Made by a program: the position numbers and the translations under genes. A stretch of DNA of 64,000 bases from Pseudomonas sp. TCU-HL1 (GTDB lineage: Bacteria; Pseudomonadota; Gammaproteobacteria; Pseudomonadales; Pseudomonadaceae). Location: positions 3,906,001 to 3,970,000 of the forward strand of contig NZ_CP015992.1 in the NCBI RefSeq assembly GCF_001708505.1, given 5' to 3'. Below are positions 50,670 through 60,010 of the stretch, piece by piece. Within the stretch, counting starts at the first letter, position 1, and every line of letters starts with the position of its first letter. Below the pieces are notes generated by a model. The model saw nothing but the letters and a program-made list of their open reading frames with translations. It made no database searches and was not told the DNA's origin.

Positions 50670-52285
50670 TGGCCGTGATCCAATCCGAACTCGACGCCCA
50701 GGGCGAAGACTTCGCGAAGAACCGCGAGGCCATGCTCGCCGCCATCGCCAGCTTCCGCGAGATCGAACAGAAGGTGCTGGACAAGGCTGCCGAGTCCAGG
50801 CCGAAGTTCGAGAAACGCGGCCAACTGCTGCCCCGCGAACGCCTGAACCTGCTGCTGGACCCGGGCAGCCCCTTCCTTGAACTCTGCTCCCTGGCCGGCT
50901 TCAAGCTGCATGACGACAAGGACGGCACCCAGGCCGGCGGCGGCATCATCGCCGGCATCGGCTACATCTCCGGCATTCGTTGCCTGATCAGTGCCAGCAA
51001 CAGTGCCATCAAGGGTGGAACCATATCCCCCACCGGGCTGAAGAAGACCCTGCGCCTGCAGCAGATCGCCATGGAGAACAAACTGCCGCTGGTGGCCCTC
51101 ACCGAAAGCGGTGGCGCCAACCTCAACTACGCGGCGGAAATCTTCGTCGAGGGCGCGCGCGGCTTCGCCAACCAGGCACGGATTTCCGCCATGGGCATCC
51201 CCCAGCTGACCGTGGTGCACGGTTCCAGTACTGCTGGCGGCGCCTATCAGCCTGGGCTGTCGGACTACGTGATCGTGGTACGCGGCAAGGCCAAGATGTT
51301 CCTCGCCGGCCCGCCCCTGCTGAAGGCCGCCACCGGTGAAGTGGCCACCGACGAACAGCTGGGCGGCGCCGAAATGCACGCCCAGGTGGCCGGTACCGCC
51401 GAGTATCTGGCCGAGAACGACGCAGACGGCCTGCGCCTGGCCCGCGACATCCTCGCCATGCTGCCCTGGAATGCCCAACTGCCGGCCCGCGCCAAACCCG
51501 AGTGGCGCGAACCGCTGTACAGCGCCGAAGAGTTGCTCGGCGTGGTCCCGGCGGACCCGAAGAAGCCTTACGACGTGCGCGAGATCATCGCCCGCATCGC
51601 CGATGGCTCGGAGTTCCTCGACTTCAAGAACGAGTTCGACAACCAGACCGTCTGTGGCCACCTGCGCATCGAAGGCCGGCCCTGCGGCCTGATCGGCAAC
51701 AACGGCCCCATCACCCCCCAGGGGGCGGCCAAGGCGGCGCAGTTCATCCAGCTCTGCGAGCAGGCCAATGTACCGCTGCTGTTCCTGCACAACACCACCG
51801 GTTTCATGGTCGGCACCGAATCCGAACAACTCGGCGTGATCAAGCACGGCTCGAAGATGATCCAGGCCGTGGCCAACGCCCGCGTGCCCAAGCTCACCCT
51901 CGTGGTGGGCGGATCCTACGGCGCCGGCAACTACGCCATGTGCGGTCGCGGCCTGGACCCGCGCTTCATCTTCGCCTGGCCCAACAGCCGCACCGCCGTG
52001 ATGGGAGGCGCCCAGGCCGGCAAGGTGCTGCGCATCGTCACCGAGGAAAAGCACGCCAAGGAGGGCAAGGAGCCCGACCCGAAGATGCTCGACATGCTCG
52101 AACAGGTGACCGCGCAGAAGCTCGACAGCCAGTCCACCGCCCTCTACGGCACCGCCAGCCTCTGGGATGACGGTCTCATCGACCCCCGTGACAGCCGCAG
52201 GCTGCTGGGCTATCTGCTGGATATCTGCGCGGAGGCCGACGCCCGCCCGCTCAAGGCCAACAGCTTCGGCGTGGCCCGGTTCTGA
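50669..52285 (+). CDS. atuC: Geranyl-CoA carboxylase beta subunit (carboxyltransferase)
   Basis: Carboxyltransferase subunit of 538 residues; with AtuF it carboxylates geranyl-CoA to isohexenylglutaconyl-CoA. Both crotonase-like halves of the propionyl/methylcrotonyl-CoA carboxylase beta family are present (LVALTESGGANLNYAAEIFVEGARGFANQ; GPITPQGAAKAAQFIQLCEQANVPLLFLHNTTGFMVG). The ATG at 50669 shares one base with the atuB stop. LiuB-type methylcrotonyl-CoA carboxylase is similar, but the atu context decides the call. Confidence 0.94.
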   Translation: MAVIQSELDAQGEDFAKNREAMLAAIASFREIEQKVLDKAAESRPKFEKRGQLLPRERLNLLLDPGSPFLELCSLAGFKLHDDKDGTQAGGGIIAGIGYISGIRCLISASNSAIKGGTISPTGLKKTLRLQQIAMENKLPLVALTESGGANLNYAAEIFVEGARGFANQARISAMGIPQLTVVHGSSTAGGAYQPGLSDYVIVVRGKAKMFLAGPPLLKAATGEVATDEQLGGAEMHAQVAGTAEYLAENDADGLRLARDILAMLPWNAQLPARAKPEWREPLYSAEELLGVVPADPKKPYDVREIIARIADGSEFLDFKNEFDNQTVCGHLRIEGRPCGLIGNNGPITPQGAAKAAQFIQLCEQANVPLLFLHNTTGFMVGTESEQLGVIKHGSKMIQAVANARVPKLTLVVGGSYGAGNYAMCGRGLDPRFIFAWPNSRTAVMGGAQAGKVLRIVTEEKHAKEGKEPDPKMLDMLEQVTAQKLDSQSTALYGTASLWDDGLIDPRDSRRLLGYLLDICAEADARPLKANSFGVARF

Positions 52286-52346
52286 CCGCGACGCACCCTT
52301 CCGGATCTCGGTGCGCACGGCGCACCCTACAAGGAGAACAAGAAAG

Positions 52347-53507
52347 ATGATCTTCACCCAGGAACACGAAGAACTTCTCCGCACGGTGCGCAATTTCGTC
52401 GACAGGGAGATCAATCCCCATGTCGACCAGTGGGAAAAGGAAGGCCGTTTCCCGATCCACGACATCTTCAAGAAGGCCGGCGAGCTGGGGCTGCTGGGCA
52501 TCTCCAAGCCGGAGAAGTTCGGCGGCATGGGCCTGGACTACAGCTACTCGATCGTCGCCACCGAAGAGTTCGGCACCATCCACTGCGGCGGCATCCCGAT
52601 GGCCATCGGCGTGCAGACCGACATGTGTACCCCGGCCCTGGCGCGCTTCGGCTCCGATGAGCTGCGCGACGAATTCCTGCGCCCGGCCATCACCGGCGAA
52701 ATGGTCGGCTGCATCGGCGTTTCGGAAGTGGGCGCCGGCTCGGACGTCGCCGGGATGAAGACCACCGCCCGCAAGGATGGCAGTGACTACGTGATCAACG
52801 GCAGCAAGATGTGGATCACCAACTCCCCCAGCGCCGACTTCATCTGCCTGCTGGCCAACACCTCGGACGACAAGCCCCACGTCAACAAGTCACTGATCAT
52901 GGTGCCGATGAACACCCCCGGCATCACCCTCAGCGCCCACCTCGACAAGCTCGGCATGCGTAGCTCGGAAACCGCCCAGGTGTTCTTCGACAACGTCCGC
53001 GTGCCGCAGCGCTACCGCATCGGCCACGAGGGCGCGGGCTTCATGATGCAGATGCTGCAGTTCCAGGAAGAACGCATGTTCGGCGCTGCCAACATGATCA
53101 AGGGCCTGGAGCACTGCGTGGACGTCACCATTGACTACTGCAAGGAGCGCAAGACCTTCGGCAATCCGCTGATCGACAACCAGGTGATCCACTTCCGCCT
53201 GGCCGAGCTGATGACCGAGATCGAAGCCTTGCGCGCCCTGGTCTACCAGGCCGTGGAGCTCTACGTCAGCGGCAAGGATGTCACCCGCCTCGCCTCCATG
53301 GCCAAGCTCAAGGCCGGCCGCCTCGGCCGCGAAGTCACCGACGCCTGCCTGCAGTACTGGGGCGGCATGGGCTTCATGTGGGACAACCACGTCTCCCGCG
53401 CCTACCGCGACACCCGCCTGGTGTCCATCGGCGGCGGTGCCGACGAAATCATGCTGGGCATCATCTGCAAGCTGATGGGCATCCTGCCGGGCAAGAAGAA
53501 GGGCTGA
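52347..53507 (+). CDS. atuD: Citronellyl-CoA dehydrogenase
   Basis: FAD acyl-CoA dehydrogenase of 386 residues that oxidises citronellyl-CoA to geranyl-CoA. The signatures IGVSEVGAGSDVAGMKTTA and the C-terminal DTRLVSIGGGADEIMLGII with the catalytic-region Glu are present. The ATG at 52347 has AAGGAG 10 bases upstream. It feeds the substrate of the AtuC/AtuF carboxylase. Confidence 0.94.
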   Translation: MIFTQEHEELLRTVRNFVDREINPHVDQWEKEGRFPIHDIFKKAGELGLLGISKPEKFGGMGLDYSYSIVATEEFGTIHCGGIPMAIGVQTDMCTPALARFGSDELRDEFLRPAITGEMVGCIGVSEVGAGSDVAGMKTTARKDGSDYVINGSKMWITNSPSADFICLLANTSDDKPHVNKSLIMVPMNTPGITLSAHLDKLGMRSSETAQVFFDNVRVPQRYRIGHEGAGFMMQMLQFQEERMFGAANMIKGLEHCVDVTIDYCKERKTFGNPLIDNQVIHFRLAELMTEIEALRALVYQAVELYVSGKDVTRLASMAKLKAGRLGREVTDACLQYWGGMGFMWDNHVSRAYRDTRLVSIGGGADEIMLGIICKLMGILPGKKKG

Positions 53508-53511
53508 TGCC

Positions 53512-54306
53512 ATGACCCTGCCGAACTGCAAAACCCTGCTGCTGGAACAGGCTGGTGGCGTACTCCACATCACCCTGAACCGGCCGGACAGCCGCAACGC
53601 CATGAGTCTGGCCATGGTGGAAGAACTGCGTGCGGTGCTGGCCGCCGTACGTGGTGACGCCGGCGTGCGCGCCCTGGTGCTGCGCGGTACCGGTGGGCAC
53701 TTCTGCGCCGGTGGCGACATCAAGGACATGGCCAGCGCCCGCGCCGCTGGCAGCGATGCCTACCGCAACCTGAACCGTGCCTTCGGCAGCCTGCTGGAGG
53801 AAGCCCAGACGCAGCCGCAGGCACTGGTCGCTGTGCTGGAAGGCGCGGTACTGGGCGGCGGCTTCGGCCTGGCCTGCGTTTCGGACATCGCCATCGCCCT
53901 TGCCGACGCCCAGTTCGGTCTGCCGGAAACCAGCCTCGGCATCCTGCCGGCGCAAATCGCGCCTTTCGTGGTCAAGCGCATCGGCCTCACCCAGGCACGC
54001 CGCCTGGCCCTGACCGCCGCGCGCTTCGACGGCAGCGAAGCCCTGCGCCTGGGGCTGATCCACTTCGCCGAAGCCGACACCGCGGCCGTGGAGCAGCGCC
54101 TGGCCGAGAGCCTGGAGCAGGTCCGCCGCTGCGCTCCAGGCGCCAACGCCCGAACCAAGGCATTGCTGCTGGCCACGGAAAACGAACCCCTCGGCGCCCT
54201 GCTGGACAGCGCCGCCGAGCAGTTCGCCGCTGCCGTGACGGGCGCGGAAGGCACCGAGGGCACCCTGGCGTTCGTACAGAAACGCAAGCCCACCTGGGCG
54301 CAGTGA
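53512..54306 (+). CDS. atuE: Isohexenylglutaconyl-CoA hydratase
   Basis: Crotonase-family enzyme of 264 residues. Oxyanion-hole motifs GHFCAGGDIKDM and EGAVLGGGFGLACVSDIAIA are clear. In the atu pathway it hydrates isohexenylglutaconyl-CoA. It follows atuD after four bases. A paired inverted repeat separates it from atuF. Confidence 0.92.
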   Translation: MTLPNCKTLLLEQAGGVLHITLNRPDSRNAMSLAMVEELRAVLAAVRGDAGVRALVLRGTGGHFCAGGDIKDMASARAAGSDAYRNLNRAFGSLLEEAQTQPQALVAVLEGAVLGGGFGLACVSDIAIALADAQFGLPETSLGILPAQIAPFVVKRIGLTQARRLALTAARFDGSEALRLGLIHFAEADTAAVEQRLAESLEQVRRCAPGANARTKALLLATENEPLGALLDSAAEQFAAAVTGAEGTEGTLAFVQKRKPTWAQ

Positions 54307-54312
54307 GCCTTT

Positions 54313-54410
54313 ACTCCCTCTCCCTCCGGGAGAGGGTCGGGGTGAGGGGAATCCCGCCGCGCGCAGGTGGTTCCCTCACCCTTGGCCCCTCTCCCACGGG
54401 GAGAGGGGAA
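54313..54410. repeat. Paired inverted repeat (BIME/REP-like) between atuE and atuF
   Basis: Two inverted copies, about 54313-54351 and 54371-54410, each have a hairpin (CTCTCCCTCCGGGAGAG type) and a GGTGAGGG tail. It is the same family as 11927-12024. The gap between atuE and atuF is 127 bp, much larger than the other gaps in the front half of the operon. Confidence 0.75.
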
Positions 54411-54433
54411 TAGCATCCGAGGAGCCAGATAAT

Positions 54434-56419
54434 ATGCCCAGTTTCAACAAGATCCTGATCGCCAACCGGGGCGAGATCGCCTGCCGGGTGATGCGCACCG
54501 CCCAGGCCCTCGGCTATCGCACCGTCGCCGTCTACAGCGAGGCCGATGCCGACGCCCGCCACGTTAATCTCGCCGACGAAGCGGTGTGCATCGGTCCGGC
54601 GCCGGTGGGCCAGTCCTACCTGTCGATCCTGGCGATCATCGGCGCCGCGCAAAAAACCGGTGCCGACGCCGTTCACCCCGGCTACGGCTTCCTGTCCGAG
54701 AACGCCGACTTCGCGCGCGCCTGCGAGGCGGCCGGCATCACCTTCATCGGCCCGACCGTGGACGCCATCCACCTGATGGGCAGCAAGCGCCTGTCCAAGC
54801 TGGCCATGCTGGAAGCCGGCGTGCCCTGCATCCCCGGCTACGAAGGCGCCGAACAGGACGATGCCACCCTGAGCCGCGAAGCCGGACGCATCGGCTATCC
54901 GCTGATGATCAAGGCCAGTGCTGGCGGTGGCGGCCGAGGCATGCGCCTGGTCAACGGGCCGGACGAGCTGGCGGCGCAATTGCGCACTGCCCGCTCGGAA
55001 GCGCTGAACGCCTTCGGCAGCGCCGAACTGATTCTGGAAAAAGCCGTGCTGCAGCCACGTCACGTGGAAATCCAGGTGTTCGGCGACCAGCACGGCAACC
55101 TCGTCTACCTGGGTGAACGCGATTGCTCAGTGCAGCGCCGCCACCAGAAAGTCATCGAGGAAGCACCCTGCCCGGTCATGACCGCCGAGCTGCGCCAGGC
55201 CATGGGTGAGGCGGCGATACAGGCCGCACGCACGGTGAACTACGTCGGCGCCGGCACGGTGGAGTTCCTGCTGGAGGCCAGCGGCGCCTTCTACTTCCTG
55301 GAGATGAATACGCGCTTGCAGGTGGAACACCCGGTGACCGAACTGATCACCGGCCAGGACCTGGTGGCCTGGCAGATTCGCGTCGCAGAAGGTCAGCCTC
55401 TACCGCTCGCACAGGACGAAATCCAGCTCACCGGCCACGCCATGGAAGTGCGCCTGTACGCCGAAGACCCGACGGCCGGCTTCCTGCCCCAGACCGGCCA
55501 TGTGCTGCGCTGGGAACCGGCGGAGCTGGAGGATATCCGCATCGACCACGGTCTAGTGGAAGGCCAGGCCGTGCCCCCGTTCTACGACCCCATGCTAGCC
55601 AAGGTGATCGCCTGGGGCGCGACCCGCGATGAAGCTCGGCGCAAGCTGGCCCGCGCCGTAGAGGACTGCGTGCTGCTGGGGGTCAAGGGCAACCAGCGCT
55701 TCCTTGCCAACCTGCTCCGCCATCCGCATTTCGCCGCAGGCGCCGCCACGACCGCCTTCATCGGCGAACAGTTCGGCGCCGACTCCAGTTTGAGCCCACA
55801 AGCAATCTCGCCGGCCGAGCTGGCCATCGCCGCCACCCTGCTCTACCAGGCCTCAGCCAATGCCCGCGCCCATCAGGTCGGACTGGCCGGCTGGCGCAGT
55901 GCGGGCAGCGCACCCTGGCGCCTGGTGCTGCGCCAGGGCGAACAGAAGCATGCGGTGGAACTGGCGGTGCAGGATGCCGGGCAGAAACCGCGCCTGCTGG
56001 CCAAGGTGGCTGAGGTAGAGATCGCCATTCGCCTGCTGAGCGCCGACGGCCGCTGGGCAGTGGTGGAGCTGGACGGTATCCGTCGCCGGGTCGCCTACCA
56101 CCAACAGGACGCGCAACTCTGGCTGTTCGGCCAGAACGGCAACCTGGAACTGCAGGACGCCACCCACGAACCCGCGGGCGGCCAGAATGGCGCTGCATCC
56201 GGCACGGTGAAGGCACCCATGGACGGCGCCATAGTCGAGGTGCTGGTGGCCGAAGGCGACCGAGTCGACAAAGGCCAACTGCTGGTGGTGCTGGAAGCCA
56301 TGAAGATGGAGCACCCGCTGAAGGCTGGTGTGGACGGCGTGATCCGCCGCGTCCAGGTCAGCCGAGGCGACCAGGTGAAGAGCCGCCAGTTGCTGGTAGA
56401 GGTAGAGGAAAGCCTCTGA
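54434..56419 (+). CDS. atuF: Geranyl-CoA carboxylase alpha subunit (biotin carboxylase/carrier)
   Basis: Biotin subunit of 661 residues. An N-terminal biotin carboxylase domain (about 1-450: KILIANRGEIACRVMRTAQ; KASAGGGGRGMRLV; EMNTRLQVEHPVTE) leads, through a linker, to a C-terminal carrier domain whose EAMKME motif places biotin on Lys624. It pairs with AtuC. It lies after the repeat at 54313. A REP element follows its stop. Confidence 0.95.
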   Translation: MPSFNKILIANRGEIACRVMRTAQALGYRTVAVYSEADADARHVNLADEAVCIGPAPVGQSYLSILAIIGAAQKTGADAVHPGYGFLSENADFARACEAAGITFIGPTVDAIHLMGSKRLSKLAMLEAGVPCIPGYEGAEQDDATLSREAGRIGYPLMIKASAGGGGRGMRLVNGPDELAAQLRTARSEALNAFGSAELILEKAVLQPRHVEIQVFGDQHGNLVYLGERDCSVQRRHQKVIEEAPCPVMTAELRQAMGEAAIQAARTVNYVGAGTVEFLLEASGAFYFLEMNTRLQVEHPVTELITGQDLVAWQIRVAEGQPLPLAQDEIQLTGHAMEVRLYAEDPTAGFLPQTGHVLRWEPAELEDIRIDHGLVEGQAVPPFYDPMLAKVIAWGATRDEARRKLARAVEDCVLLGVKGNQRFLANLLRHPHFAAGAATTAFIGEQFGADSSLSPQAISPAELAIAATLLYQASANARAHQVGLAGWRSAGSAPWRLVLRQGEQKHAVELAVQDAGQKPRLLAKVAEVEIAIRLLSADGRWAVVELDGIRRRVAYHQQDAQLWLFGQNGNLELQDATHEPAGGQNGAASGTVKAPMDGAIVEVLVAEGDRVDKGQLLVVLEAMKMEHPLKAGVDGVIRRVQVSRGDQVKSRQLLVEVEESL

Positions 56420-56432
56420 CGAGGTACGTTTC

Positions 56433-56494
56433 GTAGGAGCGAGCTCTGCTCGCGAATCGTGCCGCAATCTTTCGCGAGCAGAGCTCGCTCCTAC
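56433..56494. repeat. REP palindrome between atuF and atuG
   Basis: A 24-bp arm at 56433-56456 (starts GTAGGAGCGAGCTC) is repeated in inverse at 56471-56494, with a 14-base loop. It belongs to the same class as the 40-bp palindrome at 59347. Confidence 0.88.
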
Positions 56495-56532
56495 ACCCCT
56501 GACGAAAACCGAATCGCAACAGGAGCAACGCA

Positions 56533-57357
56533 ATGTCCCTTTCCGGCAAAACCCTGTTCATCACCGGCGCCAGTCGTGGCATTGGCCGCGAGATCGCCCT
56601 GCGTGCCGCCGCCGATGGCGCCAATATCGTCATCGCCGCCAAGAGCGCCGAACCCCATCCGAAGCTTCCGGGGACCATTTTCAGCGTGGCCGAGGAAGTG
56701 GAGGCCGCTGGCGGAAAGGCCCTGCCCCTGCAACTGGACGTGCGCGACGAGAATGCCGTGCGTGAGGCCATGGCCAAGGCTGCCGAACACTTCGGCGGCA
56801 TCGATGCCCTGGTCAACAATGCCGGCGCCATCAAGCTGGTGGGCGTGGAGCGTCTGGAAGCAAAGCGCTTCGACTTGATGTATCAGATCAACACCCGCGC
56901 GGTGATGGTCTGCAGCCAGGCTGCCCTGCCCTACCTGAAACAGAGCGGCAACGGCCACATCCTCAACCTCTCGCCACCGCTCAACCTCGCTCCGAAATGG
57001 TTCGCCCAGCATGGCCCCTACACCGTCACCAAGTACGGCATGAGCATGCTCACCCTGGGCATGAGCGAGGAGTTCAAGAAGTACGACATCAGCGTCAACT
57101 CGCTGTGGCCGCAAACCATGATCGCCACGGCCGCCATCGAGTTCGAGCTGGGCAGCCGCGACGCCTTCAAGCGCGCCCGTACCCCGGCCATCATGGCCGA
57201 CGCCGCCCACGCCATCCTGGTAAGCCAAGGCCGCAGCATCACCGGCCGCCTGCTGATCGACGAAGGAATCCTGCGCGAACAGGGCCAGACCGAGTTCGAG
57301 CGCTACCGCTACGACCCGGACGGTGGCGCCCTGGTGCCGGATCTGTTCCTGGATTAA
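56533..57357 (+). CDS. atuG: SDR-family protein AtuG
   Basis: Short-chain dehydrogenase of 274 residues, member of the NAD(P)-dependent group related to hydroxysteroid dehydrogenase-like 2 (FITGASRGIGREIALRAAADGANIVIAAK). NNAG and the catalytic YTVTK pair (YxxxK) are intact. It is a candidate for oxidation of an alcohol or hydroxyacyl-CoA in terpene breakdown. An AGGAG site precedes the ATG. In contrast to AtuB its active site is standard. Confidence 0.9.
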   Translation: MSLSGKTLFITGASRGIGREIALRAAADGANIVIAAKSAEPHPKLPGTIFSVAEEVEAAGGKALPLQLDVRDENAVREAMAKAAEHFGGIDALVNNAGAIKLVGVERLEAKRFDLMYQINTRAVMVCSQAALPYLKQSGNGHILNLSPPLNLAPKWFAQHGPYTVTKYGMSMLTLGMSEEFKKYDISVNSLWPQTMIATAAIEFELGSRDAFKRARTPAIMADAAHAILVSQGRSITGRLLIDEGILREQGQTEFERYRYDPDGGALVPDLFLD

Positions 57358-57505
57358 GGCCAGCTGCATCCCACAAAAAAGCTACAGCGCCCCTGTATTT
57401 GCCCATCTGCCTTCATCCCGCCGCGCCAGGGTCATGGTGGGGTTCGGCCGCCCGTTCTAGAGTCAGGAAAACAACTGCGTACAACAACGACAACACGCGA
57501 ACATC

Positions 57506-59329
57506 ATGAGCCAAGCCGAACTGATCTCCCCGCTGCGCTTCATTGGCCGCCTGCCCGCCAACCTGCCACGCCTGCCGCGCATGCTGCTGGGCCTCTACTA
57601 CACCGGCATCCGCAACCGAGAGAAAGCGCTGTCCCTGGGATGGGCCCTGGAGCGCGCCGCGCGCCTGTATCCCGAACGCCCGGCGGTCATCGACGAGCAT
57701 CGCCACCTCGACTACGCCGGATTCAACGCCTGGAGTAACCGCCTGGCCCGTGCCCTGAAAGCCGAAGGAGTGCTCCACGGCAGCGTGGTGGCCGTGATGC
57801 TGGAGAACCGCATCGAAGTGCTGGCGGCTCTGGGCGCGCTGGCCAAGCTGGGCGCCATTGCTGCCCTGGTGAACACCACGCAACGTGGCAAGGTGCTGAG
57901 CCACAGCCTGAACCTGGTCAAGGCCCGTCACTTTGTGGTGGGGGAAGAACTGCGCGGAGCCTTCGAGGAAGTCCGCAACGAGCTGGAAGACGGTCGCCGC
58001 TGCTATTGGATAGCCGACGGCGACAGCCTGGCCGAACCCGGCGACGCCCCGGCTGGCTGGCAGAACCTGATGCGCCTGGCGCTGGGCCAGTCCGGCGAGA
58101 ACCCGGCGGACACCGGACAGGTACGCCTCAAGGATGCCTGTTTCTACATCTACACCTCGGGCACCACCGGCCTGCCCAAGGCCTCCATCCTCAGTCACGG
58201 CAAGTGGATCAAGGCCTTCGGCGGTTTCGGGCACTCGGGGCTGGGCCTGACCGATCGCGACGTTTTCTACCTGACCCTGCCCTGCTACCACAACAATGCG
58301 GTCACCGTGAGCTGGGCATCGGTGCTGGCCGGGGGCGCGGCCATCGCCCTGCGTCGCAAGTTCTCCGCCAGCAACTTCTGGAAAGACGTGGCGCGTTACC
58401 AGGCCACCTGCTTCGGCTACATCGGCGAACTCTGCCGCTACCTGCTAAACCAGCCACCCAGCCCGGAAGAACAGGGCAACAGCCTGACCTGCATGATCGG
58501 CAACGGCCTGCGCCCGTCGATCTGGGCCGAGTTCAAGGCGCGCTTCGGCATCGAGCGGGTCATGGAATTCTACGCCTCCAGCGAAGGCAACATCGGCTTC
58601 ACCAACGTGTTCAATTTCGACAATACGGTGGGTTTCTCTCCGGCCACCTTCGCCATCGTCCGCTATGACCTGGAAAACGACCGGCCCCTGCGCGATCACC
58701 GGGGCTTCCTGCAGGAAGTGGCCAAGGGCGAATCGGGCCTGCTGATCAGCGAGATCAGCCCTAAATGGCCCTTCGACGGTTACACCGACCCGGCCAAGAG
58801 CGAAGCGGTGATCCTGCGCGACGCGTTCAAGCAAGGTGATGCGTGGTTCAACACCGGCGACCTGATGCGCAGCATCGGCTGCAAGCACGCGCAGTTCGTC
58901 GACCGCCTCGGTGACACCTTCCGCTGGAAAGGGGAAAACGTCTCCACCACCGAAGTCGAGAACGCCCTGGGCGCGTTTCCCGGCGTGGAGGATGCCGTGG
59001 TCTACGGCGTGGAAATCCCGGGCACCAACGGCCGCTGCGGCATGGCCGCCCTGCGCCTGAGCACGGGCGCGCAACTGGACCAGCAGGCCCTGGCCGACCA
59101 CCTGGACCGCGAGCTGCCGGCCTACGCCTCGCCGTTGTTCGTGCGGCTATTGGAAGAGGTCGAGACGACGGGCACCTTCAAGTACAAGAAAAACGACCTG
59201 AAGAAGCAGGCATACGACCCGCAGTCAGTGAACGAGCCGCTCTTCGCCCGCCTCCCCGGTGACACCGGCTTCCGTCCGCTGGACGGCAGCCTGTACCGGG
59301 CGATCCAGCGCGGGGAATACCGCTTCTGA
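57506..59329 (+). CDS. atuH: Long-chain acyl-CoA synthetase, AtuH
   Basis: AMP-forming CoA ligase of 607 residues of the very-long-chain/FATP type. The ATP-binding motif YTSGTTGLPKASILSH and the later FNTGDLMRSIGCKHAQFVDRLGDTFRWKGENVSTTEVE are intact. It would activate citronellic or related branched acids for the pathway. The gap to atuG is 148 bp with no clear ribosome site, so it may have its own promoter. The next genes are convergent beyond a 40-bp palindrome. Confidence 0.92.
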   Translation: MSQAELISPLRFIGRLPANLPRLPRMLLGLYYTGIRNREKALSLGWALERAARLYPERPAVIDEHRHLDYAGFNAWSNRLARALKAEGVLHGSVVAVMLENRIEVLAALGALAKLGAIAALVNTTQRGKVLSHSLNLVKARHFVVGEELRGAFEEVRNELEDGRRCYWIADGDSLAEPGDAPAGWQNLMRLALGQSGENPADTGQVRLKDACFYIYTSGTTGLPKASILSHGKWIKAFGGFGHSGLGLTDRDVFYLTLPCYHNNAVTVSWASVLAGGAAIALRRKFSASNFWKDVARYQATCFGYIGELCRYLLNQPPSPEEQGNSLTCMIGNGLRPSIWAEFKARFGIERVMEFYASSEGNIGFTNVFNFDNTVGFSPATFAIVRYDLENDRPLRDHRGFLQEVAKGESGLLISEISPKWPFDGYTDPAKSEAVILRDAFKQGDAWFNTGDLMRSIGCKHAQFVDRLGDTFRWKGENVSTTEVENALGAFPGVEDAVVYGVEIPGTNGRCGMAALRLSTGAQLDQQALADHLDRELPAYASPLFVRLLEEVETTGTFKYKKNDLKKQAYDPQSVNEPLFARLPGDTGFRPLDGSLYRAIQRGEYRF

Positions 59330-59346
59330 GGCTTGCTTCTTGAAAT

Positions 59347-59386
59347 TGTGGGAGCGAATTCATTCGCGAATGAATTCGCTCCCACA
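59347..59386. repeat. Perfect 40-bp palindrome between atuH and the lipoprotein gene
   Basis: The sequence TGTGGGAGCGAATTCATTCG is followed immediately by its reverse complement, with no loop. It is a REP-class element (compare 56433-56494) and may help end the convergent transcripts. An 11-base direct repeat AGGATGGCGCC follows at about 59387 and 59402. Confidence 0.88.
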
Positions 59387-59415
59387 GGATGGCGCCGACC
59401 TAGGATGGCGCCGGA

Positions 59416-59934
59416 TCAGCGCTTGAACTCGAACTGCAACTCGGCGCCTTCCACCGAGCGCCAGTAGTCATCTTCACGCTCGTTGGTGATCAGCTTGCCA
59501 TTGAGCTGGAACGGACTTTCCGGTACTGGCTTCTCCACGAACATCTTCGGCAGCATTGGCTGGTCAGGCATATCGGCCATTGCATCTCCCGATTCCAATT
59601 GATTGACCAGATCCTTGGGCAGGGTCAGGTCCAGCTTGGCCTTGGGCAGCGGCGCCTTGGTGCTGACCTCCACTGGCGGCTCCTTGGGCTTGACCGGCGC
59701 CGGTGGCGGCGTATCTGGTTTGGGCGTAGGTGCGGGCGGCGGGGCAACCGGTTCAGGCCTGGAAGCTGATGGCGGCAACTCAGGCGCAACGGGGGCAGGC
59801 TCCACCGATGGCGGACTGGACGAAATGGGAGGTGGCGCGGGCGGTGCCTTGGGCTTCGGTGGCACGTCCTTGTCGCAGGCAGCCAGTAGAACAAGGGTTG
59901 CCAGGCAGGCGCCAATCAGTCGAATCAAACGCAT
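59416..59934 (-). CDS. Proline-rich lipoprotein, last gene of the Sbr-like operon
   Basis: Exported lipoprotein of 172 residues. The lipobox LLAAC puts the lipid on Cys20. A long Pro/Ala/Lys linker (about residues 24-105, PPAPPPISSSPPSVEPAPVA and so on) leads to a C-terminal segment (LDLTLPKDLVNQLES to AELQFEFKR) that may be the functional part. The linker could span the periplasm. It lies 76 bp after the anti-sigma gene on the same strand, so it may belong to the same operon or regulon. No function is known. Confidence 0.72.
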   Translation of the reverse strand: MRLIRLIGACLATLVLLAACDKDVPPKPKAPPAPPPISSSPPSVEPAPVAPELPPSASRPEPVAPPPAPTPKPDTPPPAPVKPKEPPVEVSTKAPLPKAKLDLTLPKDLVNQLESGDAMADMPDQPMLPKMFVEKPVPESPFQLNGKLITNEREDDYWRSVEGAELQFEFKR

Positions 59935-60010
59935 GGATGCTCGGAAATAATCAGTGATGGCGCCATGCTCCACCTTCCCCCGTACCCTGGCAAGCCTGGC
60001 GCGACCGGTT

